The notes under the pieces were generated by a model. The model had not been told where the DNA came from, did no database searches, and saw only the letters and a list, made by a program, of their open reading frames with translations. The position numbers were made by a program, and so were the translations under genes. This document shows positions 1 to 11,261 of a stretch of 64,000 nt of DNA, one piece after another. Positions within the stretch are counted from its first letter, which is position 1. Every line of letters begins with the position of its first letter. Origin of the DNA: Mortierella sp. BCC40632 (Eukaryota; Mortierellomycota; Mortierellomycetes; Mortierellales; Mortierellaceae); the NCBI GenBank assembly GCA_011634665.1, contig WAEK01000015.1, positions 473,501-537,500 of the forward strand, written 5' to 3'.

Positions 1-933
1 GCATAGACGTTGAGAAAATCAAGTTTTCCTACTTCTCTCTTTCTCCCTATCTCCCCCCCCCTCTCCTTGTTTCGACTTTTTGTTTGTTTGCGTCTCCATC
101 ATCTCCTTCCACCTCAAAGGCTCTATTGTATACAAAATGGTAAATGCGACCCCCTTCAACGGTCGAGTGTTTAAAGAAAAGAAACCAAGGAGAGGATGGA
201 TTCATGTACTTTGTTGTATTCAGACGTTATTCGTCTTTTGTTATTGTTGTTTAGATACAAACTTGTAATGAAAAACACATATAGATTGGCAACCAAGAAG
301 AAAAAAATGGACTATGTCCATACACCATTTTATCAGCATTACTGTCGTTTTTTTTAATTTTATTATTAAGTGGTCGACAGAATGGAGCGAAAACCTGGAG
401 AGGAGAATCTCCTAAAAATCGCCAAGGCTTTGGGAGGAATGGATGACAAAGGGGGGGGGTAGTGGGATCATGTACAAGGAGACGAGGTGGGAAGGGGGGG
501 ATACGCGTCTCTTTTCTCTCTCTATCACTCTTTCGCTCATTTTTCTCTCACACACTCTATCTCTCTCTCTCTCTCAGGCAAGCGGGGTAAAAGATGTCAT
601 CATCAAAAAAAGAAAAGAAAAGAAAAGAAAAGGTCGTGGCGCATGCATAAACTAAAAATGAAAACACAGAAGATCATTAGCTGAAAATAGGCCAAGCCTG
701 GAAAGCCTTGTCCTGTCGTCGAGTGTAGAGTAGGATATTCAGATGTCGTTTAGAAACGGAAAAAGGATATTGAAGGTAGAGAGCAGAAAAGTAGAAGAAA
801 ACATCCATCAAAAGGGACGAGAGCAAAAACAAGAGAAGGAAACACGATGAAAGAGAGAGAGGCGAGGAGGAATGAGGGGCAGCTGGTTCCTCGGACCATT
901 CTAGGTGCCTGTCGACTGCAGTATTTTCCCTCT
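1..933. other. 3' flank, low-complexity, no gene seen
   Basis: I see no supportable gene here. The stretch holds a run of C near 52-62, a G-run near 452-460, a CT-rich tract at about 505-575 and A-rich sequence near 600-640. The short open frames are compositional by-products of these tracts. It lies downstream of the minus-strand gene that ends at 934. Confidence 0.6.
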
Positions 934-1376
934 TTAAGTTGGCGCAATGTGGTCACCTTGCCAGACCAAGTTCTGCATCCAGTATACCAACACCTCAACG
1001 ATCCTGAATCGCCCATTGCCTCCATTCATATCCACATTAGCAGCCGCGACTACATCTTGAATAGAATCAAATGTCATGAAGCGCCCATAATGGGCTCCTC
1101 CTACAGGTCCATTATCCACCAAGAACACTGACGTGACAACTCCCATCAAGTAGACAATGATCGTATACATCGACATGAGCGTCACCTGTGTAACAATGTT
1201 CTTGTTCTCCTTCCTGCTCACTGCCGTCGACGGGGCTGCTGGTCCCGTCGATGTTGGTACCAAAGGAGATGATCCAAGTGCTGCAGGGTTCAAAAGACCG
1301 ACCACATCCGCTGGCGTCAAGATCCGTGAACCTACGGTAGTATAACAAAAGAGAAAGTCTCAATGTTAGATTAAAC

Positions 1377-1410
<34 letters not shown>

Positions 1411-2753
1411 CTCATCATTATTCCTTTCAGGGTACGGCACACTTACGTTGCGCCCTGCGTTGACGAGCCCTCTCGGCCTTCAGTTTCTGGTGTAGCTGTG
1501 GATTTTGGCCAAGAGCAGAGCCATTAAAGATAGATGCAGGGGTGGAGGAGCTTTCTCCAATCTTGGAGTGGAGCATAATGTCCTCAATCAGAATCCTTTG
1601 CGTTTCCACTGCCTCTTGAAGCAGAATGGGCTTGGACCCCAATGAAAGCTCTGGGGGTAACTCACAATCCACGTCGTCCTCAGCTCGTTGCTTCATTGTC
1701 GCAACTGTCGCCCCGCCTTCGAGATTTGTTTGCCGTGGCGGTGCAGATGATGTGGGTATAAAGGCATCCTGTAGTGTCCTTGTTCCCATGTCGCGGACGC
1801 CACCATCTTTGAAAAATTGGCTGAGGTCCCGCACGGAATTTCGCTTCATGGACATGTGATCCTGACTCTCCTTTAATAGTTTAATGGCCCGCTCTTGTGC
1901 TAAAAGTGGACAGGCAAGCATGTCGAGTCATTAACCAAGCATCTTCTTTGTAAAGTCAGCAATCGGCAGGAAGCCATCCATGTGTTATATGCATACATTC
2001 AGAATGTTCATCCGACTGAGGCACTCCAGCTCCAAACTTGGCAGTCGCAGACTCAAGTTCAGTCATCAAGTCCTAGAAGAATGACGTGGTAAAATGTTAG
2101 TTCATTGGGTGGCATCGTAACCGCAAAGACTCTATGACAAACATGTAGGTAAGGAAAGAGTAAAAAGACATTGGTAAAAGAGTATCCATACTTTTCCGGG
2201 AGCAATCGAGCTCATGTGGCTCTCGGCATTGATTCCCAAAAGACTCTCAGCAGTAGCCTCACGTTCAGCTGCAATTCGACGCTCCTCGCTCTCAGCCAAG
2301 GCTAATTCGAGCTTCTCGTTCCTGGCAATCTCTGATGCAAGCCTTTCCTCGAGGTCTCTAGTTTTCACTCTTTCTTCGTCAATCTAGTAGGGTTTGAGGT
2401 TTGAAATGAAGACCATATCTGTTACAAGGGAGATCGTGAAAAAACCCCAGAGTCCAAGAGAAAAAGAAAATGTCCAGCGAGCAACAGACGAACAAGAGGG
2501 AATCGTTTCATACTCTAGTCCTGTCTTTTTGTGATTCCTGCAATCTGGATGTCACCTCATGAAGTTGCTCCTCCGACTGTCGTAGAGATTCTATCATCAA
2601 CCTATTCTCGACTGTTAGGTCATCTTTTTGTTTCTTTACAAAAGCGGCGTGTTTCTGATGAGCAGAGCTCGTCCTGTCACCCATTTCAACCTGCTTCTCG
2701 AGCTAAGGATATCGTCGCATGAGATAAAGAGAGAAAGAGAGAAAGAAAGAAAG

Positions 2754-2805
<52 letters not shown>

Positions 2806-4881
2806 AATGGAAAGGAAATGAGAAGGCTATTTTGGGAGACCATCACTTTCATCCACTTTGAGCACTTCTTTTTTTACCTCGCCCATTCGTGAAGTCGCAA
2901 ACCCGAGATCGCTTTTCAGTGTGGAGCACTCCTGCTGTAACCTTTTTCGCTCGCGCGCGAGTCGGTCAATCTCACTGTCTCGAGAAGCCTTTTCTTCCTT
3001 GAGTTCTTTAGAGAGCTCTTGGACCTCCAGCTCTCTGATCCTTAGTTGCTTTAGTACAGATGGGCTAACTCCCGTGCCCATGCGAAGATCGCTCTCTCCC
3101 TACAAATGGAAAGGGAAAAAAAAAATAGAGCCGGAAGGTCAGACGAATGGCTGTGCAGATATCGGGTGGCACGATATAGGTCGTATTTCATGGAGCGTGC
3201 CATCTCTAGTTTTTTTTACTGCTTTTCCTTCCTTCTTCCATACCACTGTGTGCGCTGCGTCAATGCCCCAGCCAACGTATTCGGTCCTGTCTTCTTGTGC
3301 GCCGTTGCGATCGATTGACATGCTCTGTTCATGCCTGCTATAGTTGCCATCATGCAAGCTCTCGTTCTATGGGTAGTTAAAAGGAATAGCAAGACCAATT
3401 CGATAGAGTAAGCGGGGCGTGCAGCAGGGCCTTGGACACATAAGCATGGTCATGTCACCCCCCCCCCCCTTCTCCTCCCTCTCCTTCTCGCTCTTCTAAT
3501 GTAGCCCATTTCTCCCGGCTCTGTCTCTCTATTGCTCTCTCCCTTTCCTTGTATTGTACACGATCTTGCGACGTCAGCCGGGTCCGTCTCGTTCTATTCT
3601 CACTCTCTTTTCTCACTTTCTTTCTCCTTCACGCACTACCCTTTTCTCTCTCTCTCTCTCTCCGTTCCTCGCCTAGAGACACGCGCATGCACACATGCTC
3701 CCCAACCATCTCTGAACACAAAAAAGGCGAGAGGGAGGGAAGGAAATCCATGAAACCATGGGGTGAGCTGGGCGCACAACATCGACTCTAACTTTCTAAA
3801 AAGCCAAGGTGCGATATGTCTGCCCGAGGGTTGTAGGCTCATCCCTCATGGCCAAAAGGGACGAAACAAATGTGAAAGGGCAGAAAAAAACTTTCCGCCT
3901 TTTCTTTCTCTTACACACACTCTCCCACTCTCCCACTTTCTCACTCGTCTACACTCCCTTTCTCCCCCTCTCACTTTCACATTCTCTTACTCTTTGGGGG
4001 ACAATCTCGTCCTCGCTATGCGGGTCCGAGTCATATATCAAAGGATCGTGTCGATGCCGAGATGGCCTAGGACTGACAGCTCGAGTCGATTCGCTTAGGG
4101 AGATCTTGCGGATCCCGTTCCCTGTCCTGGGTCGGCGCACGCGCGTGCTTCGTGGGCGAGAGGGGTCTTCTGCGGGATGTGATTGGACATCTGCAGGGTG
4201 CAGGTAATGCTGCGCGTCGGGCGAGTATTCGCCTCGTCGCAGTTGTTCCTCATCCAGAAGCACATCGTCGGGCACGACCTGTTCATAGGTGTATGGCTGA
4301 AGAGGTTGTTGGGGTGCGGACAGGGGGGTTGGCACTCCGTCCTGGGCCGGTGAGTCCTGGGATTCCAACTCGTTGCTGGGTACACTTTGACAGACGTTTA
4401 GTAGGTTCAACAGGTCCTCCTTGCTGACTGGAGTCTGTCCTGCCATCGCCATAAAGTCGCCCAGGAGCATCCAACGGTCGTGGTTCATCAATGGTCGCTG
4501 ATATTCCTGCTCGACTCGCCGAAGGACCTCCTCCATCCTGCTAGCCAGGATACCCTGACCTATCGAATCGAATTCGGGCCATACCCTGGCCAAGATCTCA
4601 TTCGGCGATTCTCCAGTAGCCTGAAGAGGAGAAGAGAAAAAAAGAGGGAGGCATTAGCCACATTGGAGAGGGTGTGCCAGTATTATTATTATTTTTTTTT
4701 TGTCGTTCTTTTGCTCTTGATGAGAATTGCATTGTAGAAGGGCTGTTCCTGGAAGACAGGCACCAAAAGGTGATAAAGTGGCAACAACAGAGCCGAATGT
4801 TCACTTTTCAGTGAAATGGGCGCTAGAGCGGTAGTGTACCTTTTCTGTGGTGAATGAAATCTCGATGCTGTTGTCGGCCAT
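934..4881 (-). CDS. Coiled-coil protein with one C-terminal membrane helix, Mps2-like plan
   Basis: Nine exons join in phase: 4881-4840, 4620-3991, 3366-3244, 3099-2878, 2702-2514, 2383-2192, 2072-1997, 1899-1447 and 1331-934, giving about 774 residues. The start ATG opens a 14-residue exon (MADNSIEISFTTEK). Residues 15-100 are helical and contain EILARVWPEFDSIGQG. A low-complexity Arg/Ser/Pro stretch follows to about 224, then a long charged coiled coil at about 266-500, a second basic helix near 625-642, one hydrophobic segment near 694-714, and a tail of about 60 residues ending VYWMQNLVWQGD. This order, and the W-rich tail after the membrane helix, recall yeast Mps2, a spindle pole body/LINC membrane protein. 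The resemblance is from memory and weak in sequence, so function is inferred. The 0.6-kb intron between exons 2 and 3 could hide another exon. It could also be another nuclear-envelope or ER coiled-coil anchor. Confidence 0.6.
2735..2802. repeat. (GA)n microsatellite inside an intron
   Basis: GAAA-type repeats pass into a pure GA run at about 2768-2802, inside the intron between exons 4 and 5 of the coiled-coil gene. Confidence 0.85.
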
Positions 4882-5234
4882 GGCGGAATGTGGCTCATCA
4901 ATGGGCGAGCTGAGAACGATGGGCGACAGCAATAGATGAGGAGAGAGTAAAAGAAAAAGACGTCTTCTGTTGGGGGTGTGGGAGGAAGGAAGGATGTTAT
5001 GCGGATGGGTCTGGTTACGCTCAGGGCACCAACTGGCTGGTGAGTGGGCTGGGAAGAGGAGGGAGAAAGAAAGAGAGAGAGAGAGAAAGAGAAAGAGTAA
5101 GAGTTGGGATCTCGATCCTGATGGGTGATGGTCAGGAAAGACCAGTAGAAAGGGAGAAGGAGAGAAAGAAAGAAAGAAAGAAAGAGAGGATGGCGGGATG
5201 GGCGGATGGGATGGAGAGCGCACGAGCAAAAGAA

Positions 5235-5265
<31 letters not shown>

Positions 5266-6878
5266 AAGAGAGAGGAGACAAGGATGGATGGAATTGGGCC
5301 TACACACACACACACACACACACACACGCTTCGTTATCACACACTTGCACGCTCTACACACACAAAAAAAAAAAAAAAAAAAAAGACACTAAGGCTATGA
5401 CGAACGGCTCAGGGCGCAAGGCTCTAGCGCAAGGTTCTCTCTTCTTCTGGTTCTGTTCCGTCGCTGCCTCTCCTTGGGCCCATGGACAAGGAGACAGGAA
5501 TGCGACGGGCCGATCGATCGATCGATCAATCGATCGCTCGTTGCGAATGCACTCAGTTTTGGGATGCAGACTAATTGCACCTCATGGCTATGGCTATGGA
5601 GGTGACAGTAGGGCTGTCGTAGAGCAGACAAGACGAGACGAGAGATTGGATATCGACACAAAACACATGGGCCCACTTTCTCTCAATCTCTTTTCTCTCT
5701 CTAACTTTCTCCTCTTTGTCACTCTCACGCATCCTCTTCTCTCCTTTTGAACAATGGGCACATCCACACCGCTGGCCTCTCACACGCTCTTGCAGCCACA
5801 TGCCTGTGCCATTGCCCTTCAACACGCGCTCTTATGCTCTTGCTGTCCGTCTCTCTCCTCTGGGTCCGTTGGCCCGGAGCATGTGGTTGTACTCCAGTTC
5901 TTTTTCCGCTGACTGTCTCCTTCACCCGATCTGGGCGTTTCTCACAGCGTCAAGCATCACCTCCTCTGCATCACTTTCATCGAGGCTGCCAAACGAGGAT
6001 ACGAGGCCTACCAATTGACCACTGCATGCATCCTCTCTGCGATCGCACTTGTCCCCGCTCGGTCCCATTATTTTGTTTGCGCGCGTCTATTATTTGAAAC
6101 GGGCACTTTCTTCTTTTTGGTGCCTGGACAATGGACTTGCATGTCCTGCATCGTCAGACTCGTTGAACCCCTTCCTCTTTCTTTTCTCTCCTCCTCTTTG
6201 TTTCTTCTTCTCGCTCTTATTCTGTTCCTCTCACACCCTTCTACTCCAACCATCCTTCTCAGTATCAACAGTGCACCCCTTCCTATCCTTGCTGGCTCTA
6301 GTCCTTAAAATGACTGTAGCAGAATGTCGAAAGTCCATTTTTGTCCAGCTCACCTCCGCACTGTTGCTCACGAGTGCACGTTCTGGGCAAACCGAGTGTC
6401 GTGATCTTTTTTATTATATTTTTTTTTTTTTTTCTTCCTCACTCCTCTCGGCAGACCATTGCCTCTGTTCGATAAGCAGACAAAAGAAGTTAATCATTCT
6501 CTCAATCTTACTCCCACTTTTCTTCCTGATTCCCAAATCGCAGTTCAGCTAGGAAGAGAGAAAAGAAAAGAGAGATAGAATGGGTCCCTCTATCTTTCTT
6601 CTTCGTTTCTCTTTCCCCACTCCCATTCCTCAATTTTGGGGATCTTTTACTTGATGGAATTAATGCTAATTTTCTTTTGTGGTTATTTCCATAGTCTTCA
6701 TTACCCCTTTCGGATCTTCGTGGCTTCGTTGTTGTTTGAATTTTCCACTCCTCGTCCTCCTCTCTAGTGGCCAGCCTGCACCGACTGCTCACGCTCCTCC
6801 TCCTCTCTTGCAGTCGAAAGGCATTTCCGGATTCTGCATCAAACCATTCCTCCCCTTCCTTGACACATACCTTCTGCC
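4882..6878. promoter_or_regulatory. Divergent intergenic region of 2 kb, microsatellite-rich
   Basis: This spacer separates the minus-strand coiled-coil gene from the plus-strand mS45 gene, so both promoters should lie here. I see GA-rich tracts (5060-5100, 5160-5280), a (CA)13 run at about 5302-5327, poly(A) at about 5364-5384, a short GATC tandem at about 5511-5535 and a T-run near 6418-6433. The many open frames are low-complexity and lack homology or codon character. No clear TATA box was identified. Confidence 0.5.
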
Positions 6879-8241
6879 ATGTCACATCTCGCCACCAGGG
6901 CATTGTGGTCCATCAAGACCAGGACCCCTGTCACGTCAGTCGCCAGTCTCGGCTACTGCTCACGCCGTCTCATTCACAGCACCGGCCTTGCCCGTTCCGA
7001 GAACAAAGACTCAGACGCCGAGGCAGCGGCATCCACAGAGGCAGCAGCAACGCCAGCACAGGATGGAGACGCGGCAGAGGCTACAGAGGAAGGAATGTCG
7101 GCAGAGTCTGTCATTGCTACAAAGCTCCCCTTCAGGAGAAAGCGATTCCATCAATGGCTTTTGACTGAAGGTGAACGCTTCAAGAACCCTTCCTTCTCGG
7201 GAGTCAACTATGTTGGCGAGTCGGTAGGTAGCCAGCACAACAAGGATGTGCTCATACTTGAAGGATTCTTTTTTTCTTCCTCTTCCTCTTCCTCTTCTTT
7301 ATTATTTTCTTTCTTTTCGTCGTCTCTCCTATCAAACACTCGATAACAGACCTGATCAATAGCAAATGATCTCTTATCCTGATCTAGTCTATCCCTCTTC
7401 CCCTCTCTACCTCGATCTCACCCCCTGACCCAGACACTGTTACTCTTTCTTTAGATCCAACTAACCTCCATCTCTTTCTTGTCTTTGCAACATTCGCTTC
7501 TTATCTCATACTTAGCCCTTCCCCATGAACCCTCTGTTCAAGCCCACACCACCCGTCTCCAATTTGACCAAGGACGAGATCTACAAGCTCCACATGTCGG
7601 ACACCACCAAATGGACACCCCGTCAGCTCGGTACCAAATACAACATTTCGATCAAACGTGTCGAGGCTATCCTCCGATTGAAGCATCTTGAACAGGAGAT
7701 GGTGGCTAATGGATTCATTGCTCAGGAGAACCTTACCAAGGGCATGGAACAACTCATGGGCGTCAAGCACCGACGATCGGCAGACATGGCTGAACCTTTG
7801 ACCGATATTTTGCCTCAAGTCGGTTCACCCAAGTTTGCAACAGTCGATGAAGAGGACCAGTTCACGCCCGAGGATGCTGCCAAGGTTTTGAAGCGTCGTC
7901 CTTTGGCAGAGATCAAGGCTATTCAGTTGGAGGAGGAAAGGTTGAAGCCCTTCAAGTTGGTGGATTCCGTCAACGGTGTCTTCAAGAAGGTCGTGCCCAA
8001 GACTGTTCCCATCAGCAAGAACTCTTCGGAAAGCAGCCCTCGATTCAAGTACTCGTTCGTTGACACTTCCAAGGCTTCTAAGGTAAACGATGTTCCTCCC
8101 TTTTTTTTTTTTTTTTTTTTTTTTATGTTGGTGGTGCTACCATGATACAAGTACTGACATGTTTGTTAACCACTGTGGACTTTTTAGACCGAGTTGATCA
8201 GGGACAAGGACGGCACATTACTCAAGGTTCAGCAGGCATAG
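6879..8241 (+). CDS. Mitochondrial small-subunit ribosomal protein mS45 (fungal S35/Bot1 family)
   Basis: Three exons (6879-7223, 7516-8082, 8188-8241) join in phase with GT-AG borders and give 321 residues. The first 40 residues are basic, Ser/Arg-rich and poor in acidic residues, as in a mitochondrial presequence. A Glu/Ala-rich linker follows. From about residue 148 comes the family hallmark WTPRQLGTKYNISIKRVEAI, preceded by a PLFKP motif. This is the helix-turn-helix-like core of the Pfam family 'eukaryotic mitochondrial regulator protein' (S. pombe Bot1), a small-subunit mitoribosome component needed for mitochondrial translation. Length fits the family. The second intron carries a T-run of about 27. 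The gene converges with the NUDCD1 gene, with only about 270 bp between the stops. Confidence 0.88.
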
Positions 8242-8514
8242 GATATTTCATAGAAAGGATACACAAAAAAAAAAAAAAATAGCCAAGGACTTTTGTTTGG
8301 ATAACGCATCTCTCTCTCTCTCTCTTTTCATTATAAAAAACCGACGTATTGCCACATGGATACTAGTCTCTTTCGACATCCTCATTTCTTTTTTTCTGAG
8401 AGGAAAATCAACGGCTTGGAAAGGAGTCATGTAGGGTATCCTTTTACCCTTCATTGATTTATTCAGAAAGCGATCAGCTGCGTTTTTTTTTTTTTTAAAA
8501 AAAAAAAGGGATTC

Positions 8515-11002
8515 TTATGGCTGGTTCAGCTCGAGAACTAGGGCACCATGTTTTCCTTCCATCAGGATCACCAAGACCCCTTCCGCAATAAGCTGACATC
8601 CAATAATATCGACCTGTTGACCCTTGGATACATCTACCACCACCTGTCGTTCTTGTGATGGCTTCTTGTCTGGCGTATGAAAATACACATACACATTCCG
8701 ACTCGACTCAACAACAACCGCAAACCGACCCAAAGGATCATGCATCACATATCGTTTCTCTCGCTTGGACGCCTGCACAAATGCAAACGCATCAAACGTT
8801 CCAATGTGAGCCAATCGTAGAATCCCTTGCCCGTCCTCGATCCTTCGAACCGTTGCCGCCGCCGCTGCCTTGATGGATGATCCGGGCGTATGCTGGAGGG
8901 AATAGACTAGGCCATCAACGTTGTGCTTTAGGCAGACGGTTGGCATCCGGAACCGAGGGGTCCTCCAAGACCCTATCTCGCTACCGTTGTGGCTACCGCT
9001 GGTTCCGTCTAAGCTGGGTCCTGTCCGATCTGAATCACCGTTTTCGGTTTCATAATTGGTAAACGATTGGCTGATCCAGTCATGTCCAGAACCCATAGTC
9101 GTAGCTCGAATGATATCAGCTCCGTCCTCAGCCTGGACCCATGAAAACTTGATCTCTTCTCCTTCGTCATCAATCTCTTCCTGCGTGTCTTGGGCCACAG
9201 ATGGCAAAATTGAAGACCCCATCGCACCAGCATTAGCTTGTTCAGTTGTATATTTCTCCAACGATTCCTTGTACTCGAGAAATATAGAAGGATCAAGCGT
9301 TTCCTCGACCGGCTCCATGTCTATTTCTTCCGCAAAAATCTGGGTCCATCTTGTCTTTGGATGGTATTTCTCAAGCGTTATCGTCAACAAACCAGTATCT
9401 CGCTCCAGGGTCCAGAAGCACTCTTCGGTTCGGATCTGATCGAATAGAGGAACCCTGTCAATGTTAGGCAATGGAGCATGTCGCCGTGATTGCGGATCAG
9501 ACAGCGATGGATCCTGATCCTGATCCTGGTCTTCTCTCTTGCCAAGGACTTTAAGCAACAGGCCCTGTGCCAAGAACCGACATTCGACAGCATGCTTGGT
9601 TGTGCCCTTGGGGAGGCTGAAGCACATGGTAATATCAGAGCTGGTCTGCATCCATATATAAGGTGGATTAGAGCTGGCTCCTGTCTCAGTCGTGGCTGCG
9701 GATGACGGTGTTGACTGGATATCGGTTCCATCCACACCCATTGCTGCTGATCCTGGTTCGAGATATTTTGCCTTTTGTTCGACAATCGGTTCCTGTGTTG
9801 GCTTGAAGGTTGAGCTGCTTCCAAGGACATATCCTTCGTTCGATGGATCCAGTGCACAGTATGTAGGGATCTCTGTGCCGCGGATCGAGTGAACCACCTT
9901 ACAAGGCTTGAACACTGGATGGTGCAGGGGCTGAGGAGGTCCATCCAACTCCATCCCAATATCTCCTCCGGTTGATGCGCGGGACGTCGTTGAATCGGTA
10001 GTTCCCTGAGTCGAGTCCAATAAAGAGTGGTCCAGGATTAGGCTACACAGGCTGACGATAAAGATTGTCTTTTTGTCCGTATTGTGGTGAGGTGATGGTT
10101 CGGTCGAGTAGAACGTCTGTCTGTTGGTGTAATGGACCACAAACTTGATTTCCATGGCCTGTTCTCCTGATTCTTGGTTCAAGATCGTGTAGGCCTTCGC
10201 CTCTAATAATCCGCTCGGATGAACCAGCACCTCGTCCTCCTCTTCCTCCTCTTCCTCTTCGGGATCACTGTCTCTTTTCCTCTTGCCTGTTGCCTGGGTA
10301 GTTTCATGTGGCCGGAATCGAGTGACGGCCTCGATCGTAGCCTCGTGCTCAGTCCCAGATACAGAGACTCGAATCACATAAAAGGTGCTGGCACCATCCG
10401 AGACGAGAATGTAATCGGGTGATACTGCCTTGACAGTTGGGAGCTCAAGGTGGAAATTCAAAGGCGTCACTGGCGTGGGAATCTGGATCAGTCTTTTACT
10501 CCGAAGTCGTCGCGTCGTCTAAAAGAAAGAAAACGCGAAAGAAGAGGAGCGCTTTTTAAGTTCTCGCTGTTGTTGTTGTTGTTGTTCTCAAGCATTGAGT
10601 GACTGCAATGCAGAGGGGATTTGCATATTGCACTGCGCCCACTAGAAAAATAGAGAGAGTGAGAGGACAGAGAGCTCTTACCCTGTCCCAAGTCAGTGCG
10701 ATCAGCATAAAGTCGGCATCAATCATAAAGAGAACTCCATCTCGAATAGCAGTGATTTCGCCATTGGGGGTCTTTAGCGAGTTCCATCCTGGATAGAGAT
10801 GGTTATGTCGCACTCTTGACTGGATCTCACGATACGAGACTTTGGCGGTGCTGGAGAGCTTGGGCACGACCACGCCCGGTCCTGGTGCACCAACGCTCAC
10901 AAAGTGCTGCTGCGACTCGTCAATGAATGAAAGCTTGTAACCGTCAAACCTAGGATTGAGCAGCGTCCTATCTTGTTGAATGGGGACTCGAACGGTAGCC
11001 AT
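8515..11002 (-). CDS. NUDCD1: NudC domain-containing protein 1 (NUDCD1)
   Basis: Two exons (11002-10682 and 10518-8515) join in phase to give 774 residues. The first 30 residues hold RTLLNPRFDGYKLSF, matching the conserved N-terminus of NUDCD1. A beta-rich region follows. It is broken by an acidic insert with a run of Glu near residues 193-203 and a Lys/Arg-rich patch just before it. A CS (p23/HSP20-like) domain spans about 394-490, with IWMQTSSDITMCF and then TLERDTGLLTITLEK. The C-terminal part has CLKHNVDGLVYSL and FVQASKREKRYVM, both diagnostic for the family. CS-domain proteins act as HSP90 co-chaperones; NUDCD1 is linked to COPI coatomer and RNA-processing partners in animals. Its cellular role in fungi is not known to me. 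The ATG at 11002 was chosen because the family motif starts ten residues later; an upstream in-frame ATG at 11071 lacks support. Confidence 0.92.
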
Positions 11003-11261
11003 GAGGAAATAGGGATCTTGGAATGCCTCTAGTCGGAATGAGAAGAAAATGGAAGACAAGATGTCGTACATTCCTGAGGGTCTCTCTTTTCCGCGGTCGA
11101 AATAGTCACACCTGCTTGTAATTTTTTGTCTGTCCCTCTAACTCTACCCAGCGACTCTGACCATCCAAAAGGCCTTCAATTACCAACAACTATCAGCAGC
11201 CAATGTTAAAAGTAAAACCGTCAAATGCTCTTATTTATATATATATATATGTGTATGGACG

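Noticed and set aside
4689..5361. Overlapping minus-strand frames of about 200 codons rich in Ser, Leu, Phe and His
   Set aside because: They are translations of CT- and CA-microsatellites upstream of the coiled-coil gene and have no conserved motif.
5511..5535. GATC tandem as a regulatory or replication element
   Set aside because: It is a short simple tetranucleotide run with no supporting context.
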